NCBI GenBank assembly: GCA_022508265.1
Contig: JAFLVP010000006.1
Span: 1-64,000 of the forward strand
DNA: 64,000 nucleotides
Reading direction: 5' to 3'
Source: Clostridiales bacterium
GTDB taxonomy: Bacteria > Bacillota > Clostridia > Christensenellales > Borkfalkiaceae
Of this stretch, positions 54,112 to 63,076 are shown piece after piece; the stretch's first letter is position 1; each line of letters starts with the position of its first letter. Under the pieces are notes generated by a model that was given only the letters and a program-made list of their open reading frames with translations, was not told where the DNA came from and made no database searches. A program made the position numbers and the translations under genes.

Positions 54112-55530
54112 TTAAACGGTTTCTACGTTTATAAGGTTGGAATTTCCGCTCTTTCCGTTGGGAGTACCGCCCGTTAAGACAATTTTGTCGCCCTTTTGAA
54201 CAAATCCCGTATCCATAGCTGCACGTTTTGCATAGTGGAAGAGTACGTCAACCGAATAGAATTCCTCGCTCATAACGGGGATAACCCCCCAGCTTAAAGC
54301 AAGCTTTCTGTACGCCTTCTCGTCCGTCGTCATACCTATAATATCAATCATGGGACGGAAGCGCGAAACCATCTTTGCCGTACCGCCCGTCCTCGTGCAT
54401 ACTACTATAACCTTCGCGCCTATATCCTGCGCCAGTGTGCAAGCCGAGTGCGAGAGCGCTTCGGAAAGTTTGGTAATACTGTATTTGCTGTCGTCGATAT
54501 GCGCGATATAGTTGGTGTTTGCTTCCGCCTGCTTTGCAATTTTAGCCATTGCCTTTACAGCCTCTACGGGGTACGCACCTGCCGCTGTTTCGCCTGAAAG
54601 CATAATTGCCGACGAACCGTCGTAAACGGCGTTAGCAACGTCTGAAATTTCCGCACGTGTGGGACGGGGTTGCTTAATCATGGATTCAAGCATTTCGGTT
54701 GCGGTAATACTGCGCTTGCCGCGGATACGGCATGCATTTATAATAGTTTTCTGAATACTGGGCAGCTCTTCGAAGGGAACTTCAACGCCGAGGTCGCCGC
54801 GCGCAACCATAATGCCGTCGGAAACGTCGAGAATTGCATTTAAATTGTTAACGCCGGCACGGCTTTCAATCTTTGCAATAATTTCTATTTCGCCGTCGTG
54901 TGAGCCGCATTGACGAAGCCAATTTCTTATATCGATAACGTCTTGCGCCTTCGAAACGAAGGAAGCTGCAATAAAGTCAACGCCCTGCTCGACGCCGAAC
55001 TTGATGTCTGCTTTGTCCTGCTCGGAGAGGTAGACCATATCAAGCTCTTTGTCTGGGAAGAACATACTTTTTCTGTTGGAAAGCTCGCCGCCTATGAGCG
55101 TCTTGCATATTACGTCGGGTTTTTCAACTTTGACGACCTCGAAGACCATAAGTCCGTTGTTTAAAAGAATTTTGTCGCCCGGAACCATCTGTTCGCAGAT
55201 GCCGGCAAACGAAACGGCAACGCGAGTCTTGTCGCCAATAATATCCTCGGTAGTGAAGGTAAAGGTATCGCCGTCTTTAAGGGTAATTTTTCCGTCTGCA
55301 AAGGTCTTAATTCTGAATTCTGGACCCTTTGTGTCGAGTAAAATGGGAAGGGGAACCTTTTTGCGCTCGCGCAGTCTTTTAATCATCGCTATTTTTGCGG
55401 CGTGCTCCTCGTGCGTACCGTGCGAGAAATTTAATCTCGCAACGTTCATACCTGCGTCAACAAGGTCGGATAAAACTAACTCATTATCGCTGGCAGGACC
55501 AAGCGTACATATGATTTTCGTTTTTTTCAT
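54112..55530 (-). CDS. pyk: Pyruvate kinase
   Basis: Pyruvate kinase turns phosphoenolpyruvate and ADP into pyruvate and ATP. The 472-residue protein starts KTKIICTLGPASDN and has NFSHGTHEEH, the ligand site EIIAKIESRAGVNNLN, MVARGDLGVEVP and the ATEMLESMIKQPRPTRAE block, then a C-terminal regulatory domain. It lacks the extra phosphohistidine-like domain found in some Bacilli. A GGGAG site precedes the ATG. It converges on the surface operon and diverges from rnpB. Confidence 0.97.
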   Translation of the reverse strand: MKKTKIICTLGPASDNELVLSDLVDAGMNVARLNFSHGTHEEHAAKIAMIKRLRERKKVPLPILLDTKGPEFRIKTFADGKITLKDGDTFTFTTEDIIGDKTRVAVSFAGICEQMVPGDKILLNNGLMVFEVVKVEKPDVICKTLIGGELSNRKSMFFPDKELDMVYLSEQDKADIKFGVEQGVDFIAASFVSKAQDVIDIRNWLRQCGSHDGEIEIIAKIESRAGVNNLNAILDVSDGIMVARGDLGVEVPFEELPSIQKTIINACRIRGKRSITATEMLESMIKQPRPTRAEISDVANAVYDGSSAIMLSGETAAGAYPVEAVKAMAKIAKQAEANTNYIAHIDDSKYSITKLSEALSHSACTLAQDIGAKVIVVCTRTGGTAKMVSRFRPMIDIIGMTTDEKAYRKLALSWGVIPVMSEEFYSVDVLFHYAKRAAMDTGFVQKGDKIVLTGGTPNGKSGNSNLINVETV

Positions 55531-55547
55531 TTAAATTTACTCCCGAT

Positions 55548-55577
55548 ACGGGTGTTAAACCCAACCGATACACCCGT
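55548..55577 (-). promoter_or_regulatory. Hairpin in the pyk leader
   Basis: ACGGGTGT (55548-55555) pairs with ACACCCGT (55570-55577) around a 14-base loop. It lies between the predicted pyk start point and the ATG. Part of it (AACCGATACACC) also occurs at 4716-4727 in the ruvC-ruvA element. Confidence 0.5.
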
Positions 55578-55599
55578 ACAAAAATATTTCTTATACAAT

Positions 55600-55628
55600 A
55601 TTTTAATTGATTATGTAACAAAAATCAA
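55600..55628 (-). promoter_or_regulatory. Promoter of pyk
   Basis: On the minus strand, TTGATT (55628-55623), a 17-base spacer and TAAAAT (55605-55600). The leader of about 63 bases contains the 55548 hairpin. Confidence 0.65.
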
Positions 55629-55646
55629 CGGATATCTGCAAAATAG

Positions 55647-55675
55647 TTGTTAAAATAGAAAATTTATGCTAAAAT
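55647..55675 (+). promoter_or_regulatory. Promoter of rnpB
   Basis: TTGTTA (55647-55652), a 17-base spacer and TAAAAT (55670-55675); the start point 7 bases on coincides with the 5' stem of RNase P RNA at 55682. Confidence 0.75.
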
Positions 55676-55681
55676 TTAATC

Positions 55682-56038
55682 AATTTGAGTTAATTATACG
55701 GTCGCGGGCTACGAAAGTAGCGTGAGGAAAGTCCGAGCATCTCAGGGCAGGGTGCCTGCTAACGGCAGGAGGAGGCGACTTCAAGGAAAGTGAACAGAAA
55801 TATACCGCAGGATTTTCCTGTAAGGTTGGAATGGCGAGGTAAGAGCTCACCGTCTTCCCGGCAACGGGGAGAGCCAATTAAACCCCACCCGATGCAAGAT
55901 TGGGCTATCGGCTTGCTTAAATGCAAAAGGCTGCCCGTCTGCCGACAGCCGTAAATATCGCTTGAGTTTACAGGTGACTGTAAAATTAGATAGATGACCG
56001 TACACGACAGAACTCGGCTTACAGATTAAACTCAAATT
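55682..56038 (+). ncRNA. rnpB: RNase P RNA
   Basis: The catalytic RNA that trims tRNA 5' ends. Conserved blocks are GAGGAAAGTCCGAGC near the 5' end, GAACAGAAATATACCGC, GTAAGAGCTCACC, and the 3' block ACAGAACTCGGCTTACAG. The terminal stem AATTTGAGTTAAT pairs with ATTAAACTCAAATT, which sets both ends at about 357 bases. A strong terminator follows at 56045. Confidence 0.95.
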
Positions 56039-56044
56039 ATTATG

Positions 56045-56078
56045 AGCGCCGCAACGTAAATCCGTTGCGGCGCTTTCA
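56045..56078 (+). terminator. Terminator after rnpB
   Basis: A perfect 12-bp stem AGCGCCGCAACG/CGTTGCGGCGCT followed by TTCAATT. Confidence 0.75.
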
Positions 56079-56112
56079 ATTCAAATTGACAATTAGTATT
56101 GTTCAATATTTC

Positions 56113-56141
56113 TTGCAAAAATATTGCTTAACGAGTATAAT
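56113..56141 (+). promoter_or_regulatory. Promoter of the M29 aminopeptidase gene
   Basis: TTGCAA (56113-56118), a 17-base spacer and a perfect TATAAT (56136-56141), 35 bases upstream of the ATG. Confidence 0.75.
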
Positions 56142-56175
56142 ATGAGGGTACAATAAAAATAAAGGGGTTTTTTAT

Positions 56176-57402
56176 ATGCAAAAGGAAAGATTGAAAAAAT
56201 ACGCAGAACTTATTGTAAAGTGCGGCTTAAACGTACAAGAGGGGCAGGAGATTATAGTCCGTTGCGGACTCGACCAGCCCGAATTTATAACTATGGTAGT
56301 GGAAGAGTGCTACAAGCGCGGTGCGGCGAGAGTTAAAATGGAGTGGCTGCATATGCCTATTACCAAGCTTAACTATCTTTACAGAACTGAAGAAACTTTG
56401 TCCGAGGTAACCGAAGTGGAAATTGCCGAGTGGGAGAGAAGGCTTAAAAAGAGTACCTGTATTCTTTTTATCGACTCCGACGACCCCGACGGTTTGAGCG
56501 GTACTGATAGCGGCAAAATTTCCCGCTCGGATATGGCGAGATTTCCCATAATCAAGCCCTATCGCGACGCACTTGAAAACAAATATCAATGGTGTATAGC
56601 TGCGGTTCCCGGAAAGGAGTGGGCACACAAGGTTTTCCCTGACCTGCCCATTGACGAGGCTATGGAAAAAATGTGGGAGGCAATACTTTCTACTGCCCGC
56701 GTTGACAGTGACCCCATAAAGGCGTGGGATGAGCACAACAAAAATCTTGCAAAGCGTTGCAAGTTCTTAAACGACTATAAATTTGCATCTTTGGAGTACA
56801 AGAGCGCCAACGGCACGGATTTCAAAGTCGGCTTGAATCCCAAGGGCATGTTCCACGGCGGCGGCGAATACACGCTTGGAACTAATGTTTACTTCAACCC
56901 TAATATCCCGAGTGAAGAGGTGTTTACTTCGCCTATGCGTGGACTTGCAGAGGGAAAAGTGGTTGCAACCAAGCCACTTTCCTATCAGGGCAAGCTGATA
57001 GAGAATTTCTGGGTACGCTTTGAAGGCGGTAAGGCAGTAGAGGTGTACGCCGAAAAGAATATGGACGTTCTTGAAAAAATGATTTCCATGGACGAAGGCG
57101 CGGCGTACCTCGGCGAGTGTGCGCTCATTGCTCACGACAGCCCCATAAACAACACGGGAATACTTTTCTACAGCACTCTTTTCGATGAGAATGCAAGCTG
57201 CCATTTGGCTTTCGGCAGAGGCTTCAACGAGTGTTTGGAAGGCTTTGAAAATATGACCGTCGAGGAGTGCCAAAAGGCGGGTATCAACAGTTCTATGATA
57301 CACGTTGACTTTATGATAGGCAGCGAGGATATGTCCATAGTCGGCGTAACCAAAGAGGGTGAACGCGTCACTATTTTCAAGGACGGAAACTGGGCAATTT
57401 AA
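56176..57402 (+). CDS. M29-family metalloaminopeptidase
   Basis: A 408-residue cytoplasmic aminopeptidase of the AmpS/PepS/aminopeptidase T group, which releases N-terminal residues from peptides. Visible family blocks are FPIIKPYRDALEN, DFKVGLNPKGMFHGGG, FTSPMRGLAEGKV, and the late metal region GECALIAHDSPINNTGILFYSTLFDENASCHLAFGRGF plus VDFMIG. AAAGGGG precedes the ATG. It has its own promoter and terminator. Close to the peptide importer, it could digest imported peptides, though that link is inferred. Confidence 0.9.
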   Translation: MQKERLKKYAELIVKCGLNVQEGQEIIVRCGLDQPEFITMVVEECYKRGAARVKMEWLHMPITKLNYLYRTEETLSEVTEVEIAEWERRLKKSTCILFIDSDDPDGLSGTDSGKISRSDMARFPIIKPYRDALENKYQWCIAAVPGKEWAHKVFPDLPIDEAMEKMWEAILSTARVDSDPIKAWDEHNKNLAKRCKFLNDYKFASLEYKSANGTDFKVGLNPKGMFHGGGEYTLGTNVYFNPNIPSEEVFTSPMRGLAEGKVVATKPLSYQGKLIENFWVRFEGGKAVEVYAEKNMDVLEKMISMDEGAAYLGECALIAHDSPINNTGILFYSTLFDENASCHLAFGRGFNECLEGFENMTVEECQKAGINSSMIHVDFMIGSEDMSIVGVTKEGERVTIFKDGNWAI

Positions 57403-57412
57403 TAAAATTATC

Positions 57413-57438
57413 AAACCCGACGCGCAGTCGGGTTTTTG
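57413..57438 (+). terminator. Terminator after the aminopeptidase gene
   Basis: Stem AAACCCGAC/GTCGGGTTT with a five-base loop followed by TTGC. Confidence 0.8.
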
Positions 57439-57481
57439 CATAAAATTAAAAAATAATTATTAAAAAATTTTTCGCAAACAT

Positions 57482-57510
57482 TTGCATTGTAATAAATTAG
57501 ATGATATAAT
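57482..57510 (+). promoter_or_regulatory. Promoter of gdhA
   Basis: TTGCAT (57482-57487), a 17-base spacer and a perfect TATAAT (57505-57510). The leader is about 27 bases and holds AAAAGGAAATG. Confidence 0.85.
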
Positions 57511-57543
57511 GAAGTTACTAAAAATCTTTTAAAAGGAAATGAT

Positions 57544-58890
57544 ATGAATTACGTTGAAAAAGTACTTGAAAATTTAAAGAACAAAAACCCCAACGAACCT
57601 GAATTTCTTCAGGCGGCAACAGAAATCCTTCACGGACTTAAACCTGTGTTCGAAAAGCATCCCGAGTATGAGGCTGCAGCGCTTTTGGAGCGCTTCGTTG
57701 AGCCCGAGCGCGTCGTTATGTTCCGCGTTCCCTGGATAGACGACAAGGGTAAAGTGCAGGTTAACAAGGGCTACCGCGTGCAATACAACAGCGCGATAGG
57801 TCCCTACAAGGGCGGACTTCGTTTTCACCCGTCCGTGAACCTTTCCATTATGAAGTTCCTTGCACTTGAGCAAATCTTAAAGAACAGCCTTACAAGCCTT
57901 CCCATAGGCGGTGGTAAGGGTGGCTCGGATTTCGATCCGAGAGGCAAGTCCGATAATGAAGTTATGCGCTTTTGCCAGAGCTTCATGACGGAACTCTATC
58001 GTCATATCACACCCGACCGCGACGTTCCCGCCGGCGATATCGGCGTAGGCGGCAGAGAAATCGGCTATCTTTTCGGTCAGTACAAGAGAATCGTCGGCGA
58101 ATACAAAAACGGCGTTCTTACCGGAAAGGGAATTTCATACGGCGGCTCGCTTATCAGACCTGAAGCAACAGGCTTCGGCGCAACCTACTTCCTTGTAGAA
58201 GTTCTTAAACATAAGGGCGAGAGCATCAAGGGTAAGACCTTTGCGCTTTCCGGTTTCGGCAATGTTTCTTGGGGTGCAGCTCTTAAGATAACCGAACTCG
58301 GTGGTAAAGTTCTTTGCATTTCCGGACCTGACGGTTACGTACATATTCCCAACGGCATGACCAAAGAGATGATCGACTACATGCTCGTTATGCGTAGCTC
58401 GGGTCGCGACAAGGTACAGGATTTGGCAGATAAGTTCGCAGGCACAACGTTCGTCGCAGGCAAAAAGCCTTGGGGCAACGTCAAGGCGGATATCTATATG
58501 CCTTGCGCAACGCAAAATGAAATTCTTATCGCCGATGCAGAGGCTATCGTTAAGATGGGTATCAAGATTGTCAACGAAGTTTCCAATATGCCTACCACCA
58601 ACGAGGCTATGGCTTACCTTCAGGAGCACGGCGTTCTCGTCTGCCCGAGCAAGGCAGTTAATGCCGGCGGTGTTGCCGTTTCCGCTCTCGAAATGTCTCA
58701 GAACAGTGAGAGACTCTCATGGTCTGAAGAAGAAGTTGACGCGAAACTCAAAGGTATTATGGCAAACATCCACGCGCAAATCGCCAAGGCTTGCGAGGAA
58801 TACAATCTCGGCTATAATTTAGTTGCCGGTGCAAACATCGCAGGCTTTAAAAAGGTTGCCGAGGCTATGATGGCTCAAGGCATCGTTTAA
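57544..58890 (+). CDS. gdhA: Glutamate dehydrogenase
   Basis: A 448-residue dehydrogenase of the hexameric type that interconverts glutamate with 2-oxoglutarate and ammonia. The catalytic block YKGGLRFHPSVNLSIMKFLA, the lysine region PIGGGKGGSDFDP, and the nucleotide-binding FALSGFGNVSWGAA are clear. Length and pattern fit the group often using NADP, but cofactor choice is not proven here. In amino-acid-fermenting anaerobes this enzyme collects amino groups; its position after a peptidase fits. A good ribosome site precedes the ATG. Confidence 0.95.
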   Translation: MNYVEKVLENLKNKNPNEPEFLQAATEILHGLKPVFEKHPEYEAAALLERFVEPERVVMFRVPWIDDKGKVQVNKGYRVQYNSAIGPYKGGLRFHPSVNLSIMKFLALEQILKNSLTSLPIGGGKGGSDFDPRGKSDNEVMRFCQSFMTELYRHITPDRDVPAGDIGVGGREIGYLFGQYKRIVGEYKNGVLTGKGISYGGSLIRPEATGFGATYFLVEVLKHKGESIKGKTFALSGFGNVSWGAALKITELGGKVLCISGPDGYVHIPNGMTKEMIDYMLVMRSSGRDKVQDLADKFAGTTFVAGKKPWGNVKADIYMPCATQNEILIADAEAIVKMGIKIVNEVSNMPTTNEAMAYLQEHGVLVCPSKAVNAGGVAVSALEMSQNSERLSWSEEEVDAKLKGIMANIHAQIAKACEEYNLGYNLVAGANIAGFKKVAEAMMAQGIV

Positions 58891-58902
58891 TAAGTTTTAC
58901 AG

Positions 58903-58930
58903 TATCCCGCCAAGTGCGGGATATTATTTT
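58903..58930 (+). terminator. Terminator after gdhA
   Basis: Stem TATCCCGC/GCGGGATA with a five-base loop followed by TTATTTT. Confidence 0.75.
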
Positions 58931-58948
58931 AATTAAAGGTATAAGTTG

Positions 58949-59587
58949 ATGAAAAAGTATAACAACGTGTTTGTTTTTGACCATCCGCTCATTAAGCACA
59001 AGGTGGCAATTCTTCGTGATAAGGCTACGGAAATGAAAAAATTCCGTGAACTTATCGAAGAAATTACTACAATTATGACGTATGAGAGCATGCGCGACGT
59101 GGAGCTTGTGCCCGTACAGGTTGAAACGCCTTTGGAGGTCACAACGCAGTACAAAGTGCCCGAGGACAGTATAGCAATCGTTCCAATACTTCGCGCGGGT
59201 TTAGGAATGGTGAACGGCGTTCATACAGTGTTCCCCACGGCAAAGGTTGGACATATAGGTATGTACCGCAACGAAGAGACACTTGAACCTTGCGAATACT
59301 ACTGCAAACTACCCGACGGAATAGAGAATAAGACGGTATTTTTAGTTGATCCCATGCTTGCAACGGGCGGTTCGGCCTGCGACGCTCTTACGGCACTCAA
59401 AAAACGTGGCTGCAAGAAAATTAAGTTTATGGCAATAATCGCCGCTCCCGTAGGAGTGGAAAAGGTTGCCACGACTCATCCCGACGTAACAATATATATT
59501 TCCACTTTGGATAGGGAACTCAACGAAAACGGCTATATTCTCCCCGGACTCGGCGACGCCGGCGACAGACTTTTCGGCACTAAATAA
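58949..59587 (+). CDS. upp: Uracil phosphoribosyltransferase
   Basis: Upp salvages uracil to UMP with PRPP. The 212 residues contain PILRAGLGMVNGV, the PRPP loop FLVDPMLATGGSAC, and the C-terminal uracil site YILPGLGDAGDRLFGTK. I start at the ATG at 58949; the track uses the TTG one codon earlier. AAAGG lies 9 bases before it. There is no convincing promoter after the gdhA terminator, so some read-through may supply it. Confidence 0.96.
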   Translation: MKKYNNVFVFDHPLIKHKVAILRDKATEMKKFRELIEEITTIMTYESMRDVELVPVQVETPLEVTTQYKVPEDSIAIVPILRAGLGMVNGVHTVFPTAKVGHIGMYRNEETLEPCEYYCKLPDGIENKTVFLVDPMLATGGSACDALTALKKRGCKKIKFMAIIAAPVGVEKVATTHPDVTIYISTLDRELNENGYILPGLGDAGDRLFGTK

Positions 59588-59598
59588 TCATAAAACGA

Positions 59599-59629
59599 AA
59601 ACGACCTCTTAACGAGGTCGTTTTTTTGT
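59599..59629 (+). terminator. Terminator after upp
   Basis: Stem AAACGACCTC/GAGGTCGTTT with a five-base loop, followed by TTTTTGTTTT. Confidence 0.85.
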
Positions 59630-59681
59630 TTTAAATAAATAAGTATCGGGTCAAATTATTGACCTGCGCTATAAAATCATT

Positions 59682-59882
59682 TTAATCAATTAAACCTAAC
59701 AAATAGTCAACGGATTCTCCGAAAAATTTTGACAATTTAATAAGTGCAGAGGCAGTCGGCTCCGTTTTAGCAAGTTCCCACTTTGCTATTGCCGATTGAC
59801 TGATTTTTGTCAATTGAGCCAGCTCCATTTGACTGATATTTTTTTCCGTGCGTAATTCTTTTAATCTTTCACTAAACGTCAT
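59682..59882 (-). CDS. XRE-family repressor
   Basis: The 66-residue protein is almost entirely a helix-turn-helix domain (NISQMELAQLTKISQSAIAKWE, about 15-36), the size of minimal Cro/CI-type repressors. It is divergent from the membrane-protein gene at 60043, and a palindrome lying between the two sits on that gene's promoter. Repression of the neighbour and of itself is the natural inference. It ends with a leucine-rich helix that could make dimers. Confidence 0.85.
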   Translation of the reverse strand: MTFSERLKELRTEKNISQMELAQLTKISQSAIAKWELAKTEPTASALIKLSKFFGESVDYLLGLID

Positions 59883-59913
59883 ACTTTAATTTTATGCAAT
59901 TCAAGTAAAAAAA

Positions 59914-59926
59914 GACTTGACAAGTC
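59914..59926. promoter_or_regulatory. Palindromic operator candidate
   Basis: GACTTGACAAGTC is a 13-base palindrome (six-base arms and a centre base). A third half-site GACTTG follows at 59933-59938, so CAAGTC and that copy make a second dyad. The site covers the -35 box of the divergent gene. Confidence 0.65.
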
Positions 59927-59945
59927 AAATAAGACTTGATAAAAT
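59917..59945 (+). promoter_or_regulatory. Promoter of the 60043 gene, overlapped by the operator
   Basis: A perfect TTGACA (59917-59922), a 17-base spacer and TAAAAT (59940-59945). The operator half-sites occupy the -35 box and spacer, a layout for repression by blocking polymerase. Confidence 0.8.
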
Positions 59946-60042
59946 TTAAATTACAATAGTAAATCGGTCAATTAACAAGAATATTATCTTGACTTTAATG
60001 ATCTTACGATTTATAATTTATCAAAAATTAAGGAGAGGATTT

Positions 60043-60525
60043 ATGAAGACAGTAATTACGCACGAACGTTTGGGTGAAATAATATATGAAGAAAGCGCTT
60101 GGACGGGCCAAAAGAACATCTCAATAAACGGACAAAAACTCAATAAGGTAAAAAGAAATATTTTTCAGATTCCGGGAGGGGAGACCGTCACGCTTAAAGG
60201 GAACTTCTTTCTTGGAACAACGGCAGTTATAGGGGCAGAAACCGTAGCTTTGACGCAGCCTTACAAGTGGTACGAATACGTATTGTCAGTCATTCCGTTT
60301 ATTTTAATTATCATTTGGGGAAATACTGTAGCGCTATGTAATATCGTTCCCATTGTCGGCGGCGCAATCGGCGGCGCAATAAGTGCACTATTTGTTGTAG
60401 TTAATCTGCTGTTGATTAAAAAAGTGAATAATATTGGTTTTAAAGTTTTAATTTCACTCGTCGTAACGGGATTATGCTTTTTGGCTTGTTATCTTATTGC
60501 GCTCGCAATTTTGGCGATTTTATAA
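60043..60525 (+). CDS. Membrane protein controlled by the divergent XRE repressor
   Basis: I start at 60043 (MKTVITHERLG), 8 bases after AAGGAGAGG; the track's 59989 start has no ribosome site. The 160 residues have a soluble N-terminal region of about 80 residues with beta-strand character (ISINGQKLNKV, GGETVTLKGNFFLG) and then three hydrophobic segments (about 85-107, 109-130, 135-158) with a glycine-rich GGAIGGAISA. No family recognised. Pairing with a repressor suggests inducible expression, perhaps a stress or antimicrobial-peptide response; that is speculation. Confidence 0.7.
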   Translation: MKTVITHERLGEIIYEESAWTGQKNISINGQKLNKVKRNIFQIPGGETVTLKGNFFLGTTAVIGAETVALTQPYKWYEYVLSVIPFILIIIWGNTVALCNIVPIVGGAIGGAISALFVVVNLLLIKKVNNIGFKVLISLVVTGLCFLACYLIALAILAIL

Positions 60526-60540
60526 GGATATATTACGTTG

Positions 60541-60663
60541 ACCCCTCCGCAGGACTTCGGTGAAGTAGTTGTCTTGAGTGTAAGGAGTGGAGAGGTGGAA
60601 TAGCGTTTGTTAGCTTTGCACAATCGCATCATCAATATTTTCGATTATTTCAGGAAGAAGCAG
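60541..60663. other. Unassigned spacer between the 60043 gene and the kbl terminator
   Basis: This stretch has a different feel from neighbouring DNA. A short frame reads TPPQDFGEVVVLSV on the + strand and ends at TAG, which looks like a fragment of a repetitive sequence rather than a gene. No hairpin or promoter is evident. It separates the repressor locus from the tdh-kbl genes. Confidence 0.3.
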
Positions 60664-60698
60664 AAAGTGCCTTGGGCAATTTGCCCAAGGCACTTTTT
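60664..60698. terminator. Terminator between the 60043 gene and kbl
   Basis: A perfect stem of about 15 bp, AAAGTGCCTTGGGCA/TGCCCAAGGCACTTT, is followed by TT AATG on the + strand; the minus side has only a short T-run. It can serve both convergent transcripts. Confidence 0.75.
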
Positions 60699-60728
60699 AA
60701 TGCGTCAATCAGAACGCAAGTCGAACGC

Positions 60729-61928
60729 TTATTTATTTTTCGCCATTTCTTCGCGTACTTCGATGAAGCATTTGACAATATAGTCCAAATCCTCTTTCGT
60801 GTGGGCAGCAGAGACTTGTGTGCGGATTCTCGCCTTGCCCTTCGGAACCACGGGATAGGAGAATGCGACTACATACACGCCCTTTTCCATCATACGACGC
60901 GCCATTTCGCCCGCCGTGCGCTCATCGTAAAGCATGATAGGAACGATAGGGTGTACGCTGTCGATGATATCAAATTTTGCCTCAGTAAGAAGGTTACGAT
61001 AGTATTTGGTATTCTCTTCAAGGCGGTCACGCAGCTCGGTCGTTGCTGACAGCATATCGATAAGTTTCGAGGTTGCAACAGCGATTGCGGGAGCCAAAGA
61101 ATTAGAGAAGAGATAGGGTCTGCTTCTTTGACGAAGCAGGGCAATGATCTCTTTTCTGCCCGAGGTAAATCCGCCAGAGGCGCCGCCAAGCGCTTTGCCG
61201 AAGGTGGAGGTAATAATATCAACTCTGCCCTCGACGCCGCAATACTCCGCGGTGCCTTTGCCGTGTGCTCCGACAAAGCCCGTAGAATGGCTGTCGTCAA
61301 CCATTACGAGCGCGTGATACTTCTCTGCGAGGTCGCAAATTCCCTTGAGATTTGCGATGATACCGTCCATTGAAAACACGCCGTCCGTTGCTATGAGCTT
61401 GATTCTTGCACCTTTTTCGTCCGCCTCGATGAGCTTTGCTTCAAGGTCTGCCATGTCGTTGTTGTGGTAGCGGTAGCGCGCTGCCTTGCACAGCCTAATG
61501 CCGTCGATAATACTTGCATGGTTGAGCTCGTCGGAGATGATTGCGTCCTCTGCAGTCAGAATGGTTTCAAACAGACCGCCGTTTGCATCGAAGCAGGAGG
61601 AATAGAGAATGGTATCTTCCGTTCCGAGGAAGGTGCTGATCTTTTCTTCCAGTTCCTTGTGAATGTCAAGCGTGCCGCAGATGAACCGCACGGACGCACA
61701 ACCGTAACCGCGGCGCTCGTAGCACTTGCGCGCAGCCTCGATGAGCTCGGGAGAATCTGCCAGCCCCAAATAGTTGTTGGCGCACATATTGAGCATCTTC
61801 TCGCCGTCCGCCGCGATAATTTTTGCGCTCTGAGGGGAAGCGATCACACGCTCGCCCTTGAAGAGCCCGTCAGCCTTGATTTTTTCAACTTCGTCACGAT
61901 AAAATTGAAGTGCCTGTTTCTGATTCAT
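60729..61928 (-). CDS. kbl: Glycine C-acetyltransferase (2-amino-3-ketobutyrate CoA ligase)
   Basis: Kbl splits 2-amino-3-ketobutyrate with CoA into glycine and acetyl-CoA, the second step of threonine breakdown. The 399-residue PLP enzyme has [46 protein letters not shown] and the cofactor lysine in [19 protein letters not shown] before the ATG at 61928 sets the start; the track uses the GTG nine bases upstream, which lies in that site. tdh is 23 bases upstream on the same strand. The region looks richer in G+C than its neighbours. Confidence 0.95.
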   Translation of the reverse strand: MNQKQALQFYRDEVEKIKADGLFKGERVIASPQSAKIIAADGEKMLNMCANNYLGLADSPELIEAARKCYERRGYGCASVRFICGTLDIHKELEEKISTFLGTEDTILYSSCFDANGGLFETILTAEDAIISDELNHASIIDGIRLCKAARYRYHNNDMADLEAKLIEADEKGARIKLIATDGVFSMDGIIANLKGICDLAEKYHALVMVDDSHSTGFVGAHGKGTAEYCGVEGRVDIITSTFGKALGGASGGFTSGRKEIIALLRQRSRPYLFSNSLAPAIAVATSKLIDMLSATTELRDRLEENTKYYRNLLTEAKFDIIDSVHPIVPIMLYDERTAGEMARRMMEKGVYVVAFSYPVVPKGKARIRTQVSAAHTKEDLDYIVKCFIEVREEMAKNK

Positions 61929-61951
61929 ATCTTTCACCTGTCTTTATAAAT

Positions 61952-62995
61952 TTATGCGTGGAGCTTCGTCCAGTCGAGAATGACCTTACCGGATTTCCCG
62001 CTGTTCATTGCTTCAAAGCCCTTTTCAAAATCGCGCACGTCAAAGTGGTGCGTGATGATGGGGGAGATGTCCAGCCCGCCCTCGATCATGGCGGACATCT
62101 TGTACCACGTTTCGAACATCTGACGACCGTAAATACCGCGTATATTCAGACAACGGAATACAACGGTCTCCCAATTTATTTTCATGTCGTTCTTAGGGAT
62201 TCCGAGCATGGCGATCTTTCCGCCATTCTCCATATTATCGATCATCTGATTAAACGCCACGGCACTGCCCGACATTTCAAGTCCGATGTCGAATCCCTCG
62301 CGGATATTCAGCGACTTCATGACCGAGCCGAGATCTTCCTTCATCGTATTGACGGTCGTTACGCCGAACTTCTTTGCAAGTTCGAGGCGGTAATCGTTGA
62401 TATCGGTAATCACGGTGTGTCTGGCGCCGCAGAATTTCGTGATAGCAGCTGCCATGATACCGATGGAACCGGCTCCCGTGATGAGAACGTCCTCGCCAAC
62501 GAGGTCGTAAGAAAGAGCGGTATGGGTCGCATTTCCGAACGGATCAAAGATAGAATACAGGTCGTCGGAAATGCTGTCTACGCACTTTAAAACGTTTTTT
62601 TCGGGAACTACGAGATACTCGGCAAACGCGCCGTCGCGATTGACGCCGACGCCTTTCGCCTCGCGGCACAGATGACCTCTACCCGCAAGACAGTTGCGGC
62701 AGCGTCCGCAGACCACGTGACCTTCACCGGTAACCCGTTCCCCGATGTGGAATCTCTCAACGTTTTCGCCGATTTCCACAATTTCGCCAACGTATTCATG
62801 ACCGATTGTCATAGGCGTTTTGATGGTGTTTTGAGACCACTGATCCCAGTTAAAGATATGCAAATCAGTACCGCAGATAGCAGTCTTTTTGATTTTTATT
62901 TTTACGTCGTTTTTTCCGACGGTAGGAACGGGGACTTCTCGCATCCAAAGTCCGACGTCCGCTTTCTCTTTGACAAGAGCAATCATTTTCTCCAT
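61952..62995 (-). CDS. tdh: L-threonine 3-dehydrogenase
   Basis: Tdh oxidises threonine to 2-amino-3-ketobutyrate with NAD. The 347-residue medium-chain dehydrogenase has the catalytic zinc site [15 protein letters not shown] and GHEYVGEI, the structural zinc cysteines [15 protein letters not shown], and the nucleotide motif [21 protein letters not shown] precedes the ATG by 11 bases; a second in-frame ATG three codons on is possible. It is cotranscribed with kbl, so the pair turns threonine into glycine and acetyl-CoA. Confidence 0.96.
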   Translation of the reverse strand: MEKMIALVKEKADVGLWMREVPVPTVGKNDVKIKIKKTAICGTDLHIFNWDQWSQNTIKTPMTIGHEYVGEIVEIGENVERFHIGERVTGEGHVVCGRCRNCLAGRGHLCREAKGVGVNRDGAFAEYLVVPEKNVLKCVDSISDDLYSIFDPFGNATHTALSYDLVGEDVLITGAGSIGIMAAAITKFCGARHTVITDINDYRLELAKKFGVTTVNTMKEDLGSVMKSLNIREGFDIGLEMSGSAVAFNQMIDNMENGGKIAMLGIPKNDMKINWETVVFRCLNIRGIYGRQMFETWYKMSAMIEGGLDISPIITHHFDVRDFEKGFEAMNSGKSGKVILDWTKLHA

Positions 62996-63076
62996 TGCTC
63001 TGTTTTCCCTCCTTGCGGATGATTTTTTTATAAAAATGTTATTTTAGCGTAATTTCAAATACATTAGATAGGTAAT

